From IMG/VR virus record IMGVR_UViG_3300043568_000267, positions 1-38,623 of that record: a DNA stretch of 38,623 nt. One strand, given 5' to 3'. Origin of the DNA: a virus. The notes beneath the pieces are model-generated. The model had not been told where the DNA came from and did not search any database. It saw nothing but the letters and a program-made list of their open reading frames with translations. Positions 1 to 9,419 of the stretch are shown here, in pieces. A program made the translations under genes and the position numbers. Position 1 is the first letter of the stretch. Each line of letters starts with the position of its first letter.

Positions 1-3
1 GTT

Positions 4-2151
4 TCATTCATTAATGTATTTAATTGTACCTCCGTTAGCTACGATATCATTAATAGCATCTTCATCTAAATCATAGTATTGACCTTCTTCAAAGTTACCA
101 GTCATACCTCCAGCTTCATATGTATTACCTCCATACTTACTAAAATATGGTCCTTCATAATAACCTTGTGCAAATCTATCTCCTTCATTTAATGGTTTTA
201 GGTGCGGTGTCAGTTCAATAGGAAAAGCTCCTTTTGTTGTATGAGATCCTCTACTTCCTGAAGAATTATACATTGTAGGAACCTGAGCATCAGCAGTTAG
301 CATTGCTTCATTTTCTGGTGGCATTTCTAACATAGATGAACCCATATCCATTAGACTAGTAATAAAAGGAGCAAAGTGATGACCAGTAACATTATATCCT
401 CCAGGTTTAATAACCATTTTACCTGCACGAGCTTTAGGCATACCACCATATTCAAATCCTGGCATTATAGGAAGTTGACTTTCAGATATAGGCATAAAAG
501 GAGTTTGACCTTCCTCATTCTGATAAAAATTAGGATTGTTAACATCTGAATAATTACCCGTTATTCCTTGATTTGCTATATTAGATATTGATTGTGCTCC
601 TTGAGTTGAAGTTGCAGGATTAGCGTATATAGGTGTAGATGGTTGCATAGATGCAGCAGAAGGTGTAGCATTAGGAACAGGTGTGTCAATTTCTACTGGA
701 ATATCTCCTCCTGTACTAGGTGTACGCATACTTTGTATTCTAGCACGTGTTCTATCTATGATGTTATTACCACCTATAGTTGGGAATCTAGATGATGATT
801 GATTATCTTCATCTGTACCTGCTACTTGACGTGGTTTACCATCAGGACCATATTCCCACTTAAGAACTGCTTTAGCACCAAAAGGACCCATCTTAGCTTT
901 TGCTTTAGATAGATATACATCATCTGGTTGCATTCCTTTAAACGTATTTGCTAATCTACTTATTCCTTGTTGAGTAAAGATGTTAGCCATTTGATTAGCA
1001 GGAACAAAATGTTTACCTTGTGTAAATAGACTATTATAATCAAACCCATTACCGCCACCTGCTACACCTAAATCTGCTAGAGTAGTAACAGCTCTACCAT
1101 CTTGCCAAAATACATTTCCATGCCATCCATTAAGATTACCATTAGATGTAGTTGTATTATTAGTATTTGTAGATGTAGTGTTATTAGCACTTTTATTATT
1201 TGGATATGATTCTATTCTATTTATAGTACTTAATTGTTCAGATGTTGCATTACCTGCTGTTTGTGCTTTTTTAGCATTTGCATAATCTTCTTCACGAATA
1301 TTTAAATCAATAAATGCATTATCATATTTAGGTTCCACATAGGTATGATTAGTAGTACCTGTTTTATTAGTAGTACCAGCATCTTGATATGATGGGATAT
1401 ACCCACCATTCTTTAATCCAAACATAGGACCTTTAGTTTTAACTTTAACTCCTTTTGAAAAGTTAGGTGTTATATTACTATACCAGTCATTAGCGTTATC
1501 AAGAAATTCATTTACATCGCTTAGCATTCCTTGTCTTCTGTTCTGATAGTCTTCATTGTATGCATTACCCATACCACCACCATACCATTGACCTGTAATC
1601 CCTCCTATGTCATAAGTAGGATACTGTTGCTGCATCTGTTGCAATTCCTGCATCTGTTGATTTGCAACTTCATCATTGATATTTCTCATCATGTAATCTC
1701 CAATTGCATTTTCAACAATTGCTTTTCTACTTCCAATTACATTATCTTTTGTAGCATTAGGACTAATACCACCAATCTTTTTATTAAGTAGTTTTTTAGT
1801 TTGTTTGATATAACCACCTCTTTCAAGCATTGGGTTAGCATCCATTCCTTGAGTAAGCTCTGCTTGTATTTTTGCTAATACTTGAGCTTGTTCTTCTGGT
1901 TGCATATTCAATACAGTTTGGAATAGCTGTTGTGCTTCTTCTTCAGCTAATCCTTTTGATTGCGCATACATCATCAAAACATTTTGTAGATCTTGTGATT
2001 GATCTTGTCCTTGTTGCATAGGTGCTTGTTGCATACCTTGATCTACAGGACCTCCTGTTTCAAAAAAGTAATTTGAAAAGTGATCTGTATCTACAAAAGG
2101 AGCTACATTACCCCCTGGTTTATATACGCGAACTCGTTTTTTCTGTGACAT
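4..2151 (-). CDS. Putative internal (cargo) virion protein, 715 aa
   Basis: Complete ORF ending in TGA at 4-6. I do not recognise an enzyme in it. It is low-complexity, with a Gln/Met-rich N-terminal third (about residues 35-100 and 155-180), Asn/Thr-rich linkers (about 265-350) and many short GG-containing segments. An early stretch (about 110-150) reads as a Lys-rich helix pair around KKLLNKKIGG. The C-terminus carries a divergent copy of the module that recurs in the upstream 2400-aa protein: EEGQYYDLDEDAINDIVANG, followed by a short tail. It lies 65 nt downstream of that gene, and the gap shows no convincing promoter or terminator. In crAss-like phages the genes after the large tail protein encode proteins carried in the capsid and ejected, so an internal virion role is inferred from position and shared motif. 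It could also be an assembly or tail-fibre accessory protein. Confidence 0.6.
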   Translation of the reverse strand: MSQKKRVRVYKPGGNVAPFVDTDHFSNYFFETGGPVDQGMQQAPMQQGQDQSQDLQNVLMMYAQSKGLAEEEAQQLFQTVLNMQPEEQAQVLAKIQAELTQGMDANPMLERGGYIKQTKKLLNKKIGGISPNATKDNVIGSRKAIVENAIGDYMMRNINDEVANQQMQELQQMQQQYPTYDIGGITGQWYGGGMGNAYNEDYQNRRQGMLSDVNEFLDNANDWYSNITPNFSKGVKVKTKGPMFGLKNGGYIPSYQDAGTTNKTGTTNHTYVEPKYDNAFIDLNIREEDYANAKKAQTAGNATSEQLSTINRIESYPNNKSANNTTSTNTNNTTTSNGNLNGWHGNVFWQDGRAVTTLADLGVAGGGNGFDYNSLFTQGKHFVPANQMANIFTQQGISRLANTFKGMQPDDVYLSKAKAKMGPFGAKAVLKWEYGPDGKPRQVAGTDEDNQSSSRFPTIGGNNIIDRTRARIQSMRTPSTGGDIPVEIDTPVPNATPSAASMQPSTPIYANPATSTQGAQSISNIANQGITGNYSDVNNPNFYQNEEGQTPFMPISESQLPIMPGFEYGGMPKARAGKMVIKPGGYNVTGHHFAPFITSLMDMGSSMLEMPPENEAMLTADAQVPTMYNSSGSRGSHTTKGAFPIELTPHLKPLNEGDRFAQGYYEGPYFSKYGGNTYEAGGMTGNFEEGQYYDLDEDAINDIVANGGTIKYINE

Positions 2152-2216
2152 AACTTACAGTGTATAATGTATAATATAGTAAAAATAATATTTATTACCT
2201 AAACATAGCAGATTTA

Positions 2217-5200
2217 TTACTCTTCTACTATACGGTAGCCTTTCGCTCTAAGGACATCTATCTCTTGTTGTGTAAGATATTTTACATCACCACCTTCCTT
2301 TTTATTAACCATATTGAGCATGTCATAGTATTCCATAAAACGTTTAACATTTATATTATCTCCTTGTGCTTCTCCCTGGTATACCGTTCTAGGTGAATTC
2401 CACATGTAATAACCTTTAGCTGGGTCAGAAAGTTTTTCATTATTTCCTTTAACTTCTTTAAATTTTATATCAGCTAATTTTTTATTTTCTTGGAGTAATC
2501 CCATTGTAACAATTGCTTGATGATTAGGATTCCATGGGTCATAGTTAAATTCAGAAATACCTAATTCGTCTAATTTTTTTACAAGACCAGGATTTCTATA
2601 TTCCCAATCAGTACCTGAATCCTTTGTATGTCCCCATATTGCAGCTTCTGGATTTATTTGAGTAATTCCTTGAGACTCGCCAATTCCCATTTTATCTGTA
2701 AGATATGAAGGTACTATACCATAACGAAATGTTCCCCAATCCATACCTCCTTTAGTTTCTGTTAAAGCAGTTGCAACAGCTCGTTTTGCATATTCATCAT
2801 ATTCATCATTTGTCAATCCAAATGTATTCATCATTTGTGTTTTGTTTTTTTCAAGTTGAGACATGAATGGTTTCATTTCATCTATATCAGATATCAATTT
2901 ACCTGTGCCAGGAAGATTTAAAGATAGCTTGTCAATTTTTTGATTCCAGGTCTTTCCTTTTTTTATTTTGTCATACGTATAACCAATATTTTCTTTAGGT
3001 GTTATGACATTCGTTATACCCATAATATTAACTAATGCCTTTGGATCTGCAATAGAATGTATTTTACCTTCATCAAAAATGTAAGGAGTACCGTATCTAT
3101 CATATCCTACAACTATAGTTGTATGGTTACTTGCAGATAAACCTTGTTCAGTGTTATACCCTTTACCAGTATCACCAGCCATTGTTCTAAAAGAATCATC
3201 ATCATCAGCTCCTCCTCCATTTATAATAGTTCCAATAGGAAGTTTTAGATCTCTATAATATTGTTCTATTTGAGTCTGATTCATATCTTTAAACTTATCA
3301 TTGAGAGGTCTGTTATTATTATCTTTTGCTGTAAAAAATAATTTACCTTGTTTTCTTTTAAATCCACCAGCTAAATCCCAGCTATCCCATGATTCACCTG
3401 CTTCATTATATGAAGGGTTAGCTCCTTCTTTACCACTAGACATTCCTGCAGCTTCTTTAAGTTGCCATGATGATTTACCACCAGGTAATTTTGGAGCTAC
3501 GTATTTATCATAATAACTAAATGCTGATTGAGCACAATTATACCCACTTTCTGAAAAACAATCTGATGCTCTTTTAGATATTTGATCAGATTCTGCTTCT
3601 GCTTTACTATACATAAAGTCATTATATGTTGAGCTTAATTGTTCTTCACTAGGTTTAAGTGTTACTTCACGTCCTTCAGTTACTCTTTGATATTCTGGAT
3701 TTAAAAATTGAGATAATTGCTGATTAGTTGGGTATGTAGGTTCTTGATTAAAAACTTTTTTAATTCTATTTTTAAAATTCATACCAAATTGTGCTGTTGG
3801 TAATTCTTCTACTACATAGCCGCCTTTTCTATACTCCTCTATTTCTGTATCTGTTAAATTTAAATATTGACCACCATCTTGTTTATAAACATCTTTATCA
3901 TAGAACATATGTAGTTCTAGAGCATTGTTACCTGGATCAGTATTACCACCATTTTGTTTACCTTTAAGGTATTTGTAAATGTTATCAGCAGCATTATACA
4001 TTTCTGGAGTAGACCCTTGTCTTTCCATTTTATAATCTTTAGCACCAAAACTATGTCTACCCATTCCTTTTTTAGCTAAGTGCGCTCTTACTAAACCATC
4101 TATATAATTATTATCCCAAGCCTCTCTACCATCTGTATAATTATAATTTTCTACATCATAATTATACCAATGATCCATTGAATTACTTCTAGATTTTTTA
4201 GACTCAGTTTTAAATTCATCTAATAACTTCATGTATTCTGGATCATTACGCATACCATGCATCATATCTAAGAACACATCATGTTTATTAGCTCCTCTAG
4301 GATTATAAACTGCTGTATATTTATCAGGAGTAGGACTTTGATATATAACATCGTTAGCAGGATCCTCTGCTAAATAAGTTACCTTACCTGTGCCAGGATG
4401 TATAAATTCAATATCTCCATAAGGAACTCCTGAATCACTTGGTGAAAAATTAGGATCCTTTATAATATTTAAGTTTTCACCTTGTTCCCCGTATACATTC
4501 TGCATACCTGGATATCTTTTTAGTATCCGTTTATTTAAACTACCACCAGGTTGAAAATGTACCATCTGATTATCTACATAAGATCCACCTGTGCCAAATT
4601 CTTCATTAAAGTTTAATGGAGTTCTTATAGTTTTATCAGCTTTTGCTTTAAATCTTTCAGATGCAGTATTAGGAGCGCGCATTGCATCTTTATATACTTT
4701 ACGCAATTCACTTTCCCAGTTGTTTGCATTATTTACTATATCTAGAAAATAATTATCATCATATGGAGTTGTGTTGACATCAATAATAGAAAACTGATCT
4801 GTTGCATCATCATACATTGTATTTTGTGGATTTACATAGTCAAGATGTATATTTCTCTTTTCTAATTCCTTTATCATATCAATGTATTCTTCAACAGCTT
4901 GTTGAGAAGGATTAAATGGTATACCTGGTCTACCAGGTACTCTAGGCATTATTTGTGCATATAATCTAGATGGTTTAAAAAACTCTGATTGTGTATCTGT
5001 ATTCCATGCTCTGTATGGTTCACCAAAATTTACAGCTTTATAAGGAAGTCCAAGACGCGGGTTATTTAATTCTTTTCCTACATTAACAATATGTTGCATT
5101 GTTTCAGGAGTTTCAAATACTGGAACATTACCTATTTTAACAAGTGTGTTCTTATCAAATGTAGTTGGGTAAACTTCTGTAAAGGCTCCTTCACCAACTT

Positions 5201-8200
5201 TATTTGTAGATTTTAAATTTATAGGTAATCTTAATCTATCTGCAACTCGTTGTTTCCAAAACTGATCTACTTCATAATTTGTTTTAACTTTATTAGATGT
5301 AGCATTTAATAATTCATTTGCAAGTGCTTTATCTTTATTAATACGTTTACCCATAAAGGATGTACCTGATTTGTCATAAAGTTTTTGTAACCTTTCTACT
5401 TCATCATTTACTGCTTTAACAAGTTTTTGAGAACGTCTAAAATCTACATTTTCACCTATACCTCTTAAGCCTAATTCTTTTGCATCTTTACTAAATGCAA
5501 AGGCAGGATCTCTACTAATTAGTTCAGTACGCCTATCTAATGCATTATATAATTCAGGGTTACTTAAGTTAGCCATTGCTTCTTCTCTAGTAAGAGTAGC
5601 AGGTTTAAATCCTTTACCTATAGACATTAATCCACGTTCTGTTCCAATAAGATTTTTTCCAGTATTATACCCTGTACGTGCTCCTAAGAAATCTAATGCA
5701 TTCAATCCTGTTTTACCTAAAGCTTCTCTTAAGCTAACATCTCCTTTTCCATAGTCATACCATGATTTAGCTGTACCAGGTAATTCTGTTGTTCCATAAC
5801 CAATAGCACCTAGATTAGCTAATTCACCTACTGATGCTCCTAAATAAGGAATATCAATTGCACCTATAGTACCAAGAGCTCTAAGTCCTAGTGGTAATTG
5901 CCATACTTCATCTACTGGTTGTGCTGCACCTGATGATCTTCTTTCCCAGTCTGCTTTAGCCAGCATTTGATTATTTGCATATTCATTAAACTTAGCTTTG
6001 TCTTGTGCACGTTTTGCTGACTTAATAGCTTTAGCTCCTTGTACTGTAGGACCTTTACCTTTTGCTAATGCAATATTTTGTTGTACTTGTGGTATATTAA
6101 GTAAAGCATTAGCTAATATTGGATCTAAATTAGTAGGTCCTTTATATCCAGCAGGTGTTACGGTAACTTCAGGTAATGTTTTAATACCACCATCTTGAAA
6201 CTTATATTCTCCTTTTGCAATAGTTTCAAGAATATTATCGTAAATATTAGGATTATTTAAATCATAAAAGCCTACATTACCTACTAAGCTTTTTGCATAA
6301 TTCCCTAGTTGTTGATTTAAAATAGTAACATAGTCAGATTGTACGCCATCAAAAAGATCTTTAATTTTTGCATAGTTTAGTTTATTCTTTTCAAGATGAC
6401 TAGCTAAATCGTCAGTACTTACATATTGTCCTTTTGTCATTTTTCCAGTAACTGGATCTTTATAAAAACCTGATCTAAATGCTCCAGGCTTCCCTTCCCA
6501 TGTATTTTGAATACCTAAGTTAGGATCTACTCCAATTTCTCTCCAACTATTAGCATCTTCAAATTCCAATGAATTTGTGCTTTTAGGATGTATTACTGTA
6601 TGTAATCGTTCTGGATTGTTACTTGCATAATGCATTCCAATATTACGGTCTCCTCCAAATACACTTCTTCCTTCTGGATGTTGTTTTGCTAATTCTTCAA
6701 AATTATTATAAGAATATCCTCTATGCATTGTTTCAAATCCTTCAGGATAAGATTCTTTAAAACGTTTACTCTGAGTCATAATAAATTCATGCTCAGCGAG
6801 TCCTTTATCTAAAGCTTCTTTAGAAGCTATATATTCAGATCCATCTGGATTTTTCATCCATGTTCCATTAGCTTTACTAGCTTCTTCTATAGCATTGTAT
6901 TCATTAATAAGTTCAGGATGCTTTAAAGTTTGCGGATTCCAGTTAGACCAATCTATAGCAGATTCAAAATTACTAGTTGCTGCAGGTAAGCTTTCCCTAA
7001 CTGCTTGAGAAGCATTTTGAACATTCCCTGCAGTTACTGCTTGATTATATAAAGTTCTTGATAAAGGATTATAAGTTGCAGCGCTAGGGTTTATTTGTGG
7101 AAACAATCTAGTTATAGGCAGGTTGTCTGCACTTCTTACAACTTGAGAACTTATATTAGGAAATACTCTTGTGCTTAAATAATTATTTACACCAGAATTT
7201 AATCCTAATCTGTTGCTAGTATTCATAGCATTTAGAGTAGCTCGTTCTCCTGTATTTAATAACCTGCCACTATTTCCTATGTATCTTGATCCTATTAAAT
7301 CTAAAGCAGTATTAAGTCCTGAGTATCCAGCTTGTTTCCAATCTTCTGCTTTTCCTGATTCTAAAGCTTTCTCTATATCATCTCTTGTATATATTGCATT
7401 ATCCATAAGACTTGCTGCTAATCCAACAGGAGTAAAATATCTTGCAAAGTTTGCAGCTTGTCCTACTGCATTTCTATTCCATAGCGGATCATCATATTCA
7501 GGACTTCTTTCAAACTCACTATAGTTCATAGGCATATTGAAGTCACCTGGTTGCATCGCATAAGTAGCAGCTACTAATGGGTTCCTTACTATATTCTCTA
7601 TCTTATCCATAGTAGAATATTCTTTTGCTGCTTTTAATGTTTCAGGTTCTTTCTGATAAGCAAGATAAATGTTTTCATCTAGCTTTTGTGGACTCATAAG
7701 TATTTCAGCCTTTTGCTCTTTTGTAAGCATAGGACTATTTTTTATTTCTTTTGCTACTATTTTTCTTTCTGCAGCTTTTTGAGCAATTGCTTTTTCTGTA
7801 ATATTTTTATCTACAGGAGCAATATTTGGTTTAGTTGATTCAGCTACTGTTGGTTTTACATCATTCAATGCATCATATGTTCTTCCTGTTCTTTTTACTG
7901 TTGGTTTGTTAGGTGATACTTGCATTGGATGTTTAACGTCTGCAGGTAACTTAAAAGGAGATGTTATTAAACCAAGCTGAGCTTTTGGTAATACATCTAC
8001 CACAAATCCTGCATCTTGATATTTTTTGATTTCTTCAGGAGTAAGATCCATTATAGAACCACCTTCTTCAAAAGAGCTAATACCATACTCATTTTGCAAA
8101 TCAAGCTGTTTAAACTGTTTTGCTTTTTCTTCTGGATTAATTCTACCTGTAGCACTCCATACACCTGTTCTATAGTTAGGTAAATATAACTTAGGATATT

Positions 8201-9419
8201 TCTTAGTTGGTTCTATATCATTCCATGGATCAGGATTAGTTGATTGTGCTTCAACTGGTGGTTCAAATTCTAAATCATCATTGATAGGTGGTGGAGTAAA
8301 GCTTAATGATTTATCTATATTTTCTGGAAAGTCATAATACACTTTTTCTGTAACTGGTTTTCCATTTTCATCAATCCTGTTTATTTCAGAAGAATTACTT
8401 GTTGGGTAATTAACTTGAACCATCTTAGCTTTTTGATTTTGCGATGACTGGCTAGATTGTGGTTTAGTAGAACTAACAGGTTTACCTGAAGTTGTAGGTT
8501 TAGTACTATCTGGTTTTTTAAGATATACAGGTTGTTTTGGAAAAGGAAATAATTCATCTGGATAGTCAGAAAGACCGCTAAACAATCTTCCTTTATAAGG
8601 TATTGCATGTGCATCATCAAGTCTTAAATCATCTTCTACAGTAGTAAAATCATACCATGGTTTTGCGTATCTACTTGATATATCTTTTCCTTTCCAATCA
8701 GGATGTCTTTTAAAAGCTCCTTCAGCTTTCTCACCAAATTTATATTTTTTTTGATCTTGTAGAAGTTTTTGTGCTACTTTTCTTTTTTGATCTTGCGTTT
8801 TTGCTGCAATTAAGTCGTCAGCATATTTCATCATAAAATGACTCAATTGTGCTCTAATTGTACTATCTTGACTAGCTAAAAGTCTTGGATCTTTAGGATT
8901 AGTTACATATATAGGTTTAACTCCACCTTTCTGCATAGATCTAGGATCATTTACTGCAAATGAGTTAGCTGGATTATGTTTAGGTGGATAAGGTATGTCT
9001 TGAGAATATACACCACCATTATCTTGTTGGGATAAGTCATCTACTATATACCCACCTGCTCTATACTGTTCAATCTCTTCATCTGTAAGATCCATGTATT
9101 CACCACCGTCTTGATACTCCTCCTCATCCATGTAAGGTTCATTGTATTTACGTAGAGTTGTATCAAAAGGATTAAGTATATCCTTTGATCCATTAGGTCC
9201 TTCTACAGCAATAGCATAAGGTGTAGGATTATAAAGTGTTGTACTTTCGTCTTCACCCATAATTCTATATTTACTATCTGCAGGTGGAGGACCTTGTTTA
9301 AAACCTTCTTGAGAAACAATAGGTTTTACATAAGGTACATCTTTACCAAATGGATTAGGCATAGCTACTTGCTTCCTTGCATTCTTTTTGTCTCTAGACA
9401 GTTGGGACTTATTATACAT
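2217..9419 (-). CDS. Giant modular ejected polyprotein, 2400 aa (ART-like, kinase-like, cysteine peptidase, lytic transglycosylase)
   Basis: The start overlaps the previous stop as TAATG. Visible architecture: LTxxEIxxY modules at about residues 107-130, 456-479, 1852-1880 and 2379-2400. Gly/Ala-rich duplicated segments lie at about 640-737 and 1177-1267. An ADP-ribosyltransferase-like region (about 890-1010) contains MHRGYSYNN (H899, R900), a YASNNPE motif and a late STDD. A kinase-like region (about 1400-1560) has GEGAFTEV (G1409, G1411, V1416), K1428, HLDYVNPQN (H1525, D1527, N1533) and IIDVN (D1547). A CHAP/NlpC-like cysteine peptidase has YNCAQ (C1962) and NHTTIVVGYD (H2099). A lytic-transglycosylase-like domain has ALTETKGG (E2221) and GESQGITQINP. 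The C-terminal pair would open peptidoglycan during entry, and the other domains could act in the host cytoplasm. The position after the large tail protein fits a packaged cargo protein. No DxDxD polymerase signature is seen, so it is not the crAss virion RNA polymerase. Domain calls are by eye; the ART call is the weakest. Confidence 0.75.
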   Translation of the reverse strand: MYNKSQLSRDKKNARKQVAMPNPFGKDVPYVKPIVSQEGFKQGPPPADSKYRIMGEDESTTLYNPTPYAIAVEGPNGSKDILNPFDTTLRKYNEPYMDEEEYQDGGEYMDLTDEEIEQYRAGGYIVDDLSQQDNGGVYSQDIPYPPKHNPANSFAVNDPRSMQKGGVKPIYVTNPKDPRLLASQDSTIRAQLSHFMMKYADDLIAAKTQDQKRKVAQKLLQDQKKYKFGEKAEGAFKRHPDWKGKDISSRYAKPWYDFTTVEDDLRLDDAHAIPYKGRLFSGLSDYPDELFPFPKQPVYLKKPDSTKPTTSGKPVSSTKPQSSQSSQNQKAKMVQVNYPTSNSSEINRIDENGKPVTEKVYYDFPENIDKSLSFTPPPINDDLEFEPPVEAQSTNPDPWNDIEPTKKYPKLYLPNYRTGVWSATGRINPEEKAKQFKQLDLQNEYGISSFEEGGSIMDLTPEEIKKYQDAGFVVDVLPKAQLGLITSPFKLPADVKHPMQVSPNKPTVKRTGRTYDALNDVKPTVAESTKPNIAPVDKNITEKAIAQKAAERKIVAKEIKNSPMLTKEQKAEILMSPQKLDENIYLAYQKEPETLKAAKEYSTMDKIENIVRNPLVAATYAMQPGDFNMPMNYSEFERSPEYDDPLWNRNAVGQAANFARYFTPVGLAASLMDNAIYTRDDIEKALESGKAEDWKQAGYSGLNTALDLIGSRYIGNSGRLLNTGERATLNAMNTSNRLGLNSGVNNYLSTRVFPNISSQVVRSADNLPITRLFPQINPSAATYNPLSRTLYNQAVTAGNVQNASQAVRESLPAATSNFESAIDWSNWNPQTLKHPELINEYNAIEEASKANGTWMKNPDGSEYIASKEALDKGLAEHEFIMTQSKRFKESYPEGFETMHRGYSYNNFEELAKQHPEGRSVFGGDRNIGMHYASNNPERLHTVIHPKSTNSLEFEDANSWREIGVDPNLGIQNTWEGKPGAFRSGFYKDPVTGKMTKGQYVSTDDLASHLEKNKLNYAKIKDLFDGVQSDYVTILNQQLGNYAKSLVGNVGFYDLNNPNIYDNILETIAKGEYKFQDGGIKTLPEVTVTPAGYKGPTNLDPILANALLNIPQVQQNIALAKGKGPTVQGAKAIKSAKRAQDKAKFNEYANNQMLAKADWERRSSGAAQPVDEVWQLPLGLRALGTIGAIDIPYLGASVGELANLGAIGYGTTELPGTAKSWYDYGKGDVSLREALGKTGLNALDFLGARTGYNTGKNLIGTERGLMSIGKGFKPATLTREEAMANLSNPELYNALDRRTELISRDPAFAFSKDAKELGLRGIGENVDFRRSQKLVKAVNDEVERLQKLYDKSGTSFMGKRINKDKALANELLNATSNKVKTNYEVDQFWKQRVADRLRLPINLKSTNKVGEGAFTEVYPTTFDKNTLVKIGNVPVFETPETMQHIVNVGKELNNPRLGLPYKAVNFGEPYRAWNTDTQSEFFKPSRLYAQIMPRVPGRPGIPFNPSQQAVEEYIDMIKELEKRNIHLDYVNPQNTMYDDATDQFSIIDVNTTPYDDNYFLDIVNNANNWESELRKVYKDAMRAPNTASERFKAKADKTIRTPLNFNEEFGTGGSYVDNQMVHFQPGGSLNKRILKRYPGMQNVYGEQGENLNIIKDPNFSPSDSGVPYGDIEFIHPGTGKVTYLAEDPANDVIYQSPTPDKYTAVYNPRGANKHDVFLDMMHGMRNDPEYMKLLDEFKTESKKSRSNSMDHWYNYDVENYNYTDGREAWDNNYIDGLVRAHLAKKGMGRHSFGAKDYKMERQGSTPEMYNAADNIYKYLKGKQNGGNTDPGNNALELHMFYDKDVYKQDGGQYLNLTDTEIEEYRKGGYVVEELPTAQFGMNFKNRIKKVFNQEPTYPTNQQLSQFLNPEYQRVTEGREVTLKPSEEQLSSTYNDFMYSKAEAESDQISKRASDCFSESGYNCAQSAFSYYDKYVAPKLPGGKSSWQLKEAAGMSSGKEGANPSYNEAGESWDSWDLAGGFKRKQGKLFFTAKDNNNRPLNDKFKDMNQTQIEQYYRDLKLPIGTIINGGGADDDDSFRTMAGDTGKGYNTEQGLSASNHTTIVVGYDRYGTPYIFDEGKIHSIADPKALVNIMGITNVITPKENIGYTYDKIKKGKTWNQKIDKLSLNLPGTGKLISDIDEMKPFMSQLEKNKTQMMNTFGLTNDEYDEYAKRAVATALTETKGGMDWGTFRYGIVPSYLTDKMGIGESQGITQINPEAAIWGHTKDSGTDWEYRNPGLVKKLDELGISEFNYDPWNPNHQAIVTMGLLQENKKLADIKFKEVKGNNEKLSDPAKGYYMWNSPRTVYQGEAQGDNINVKRFMEYYDMLNMVNKKEGGDVKYLTQQEIDVLRAKGYRIVEE

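Noticed and set aside
3150-3200. Acidic run GGGADDDDSF in the 2400-aa protein as an RNA polymerase DxDxD motif
   Set aside because: It lies between the Cys and His of the peptidase-like domain, lacks the DFDGD-type spacing and shows no other polymerase motif nearby.
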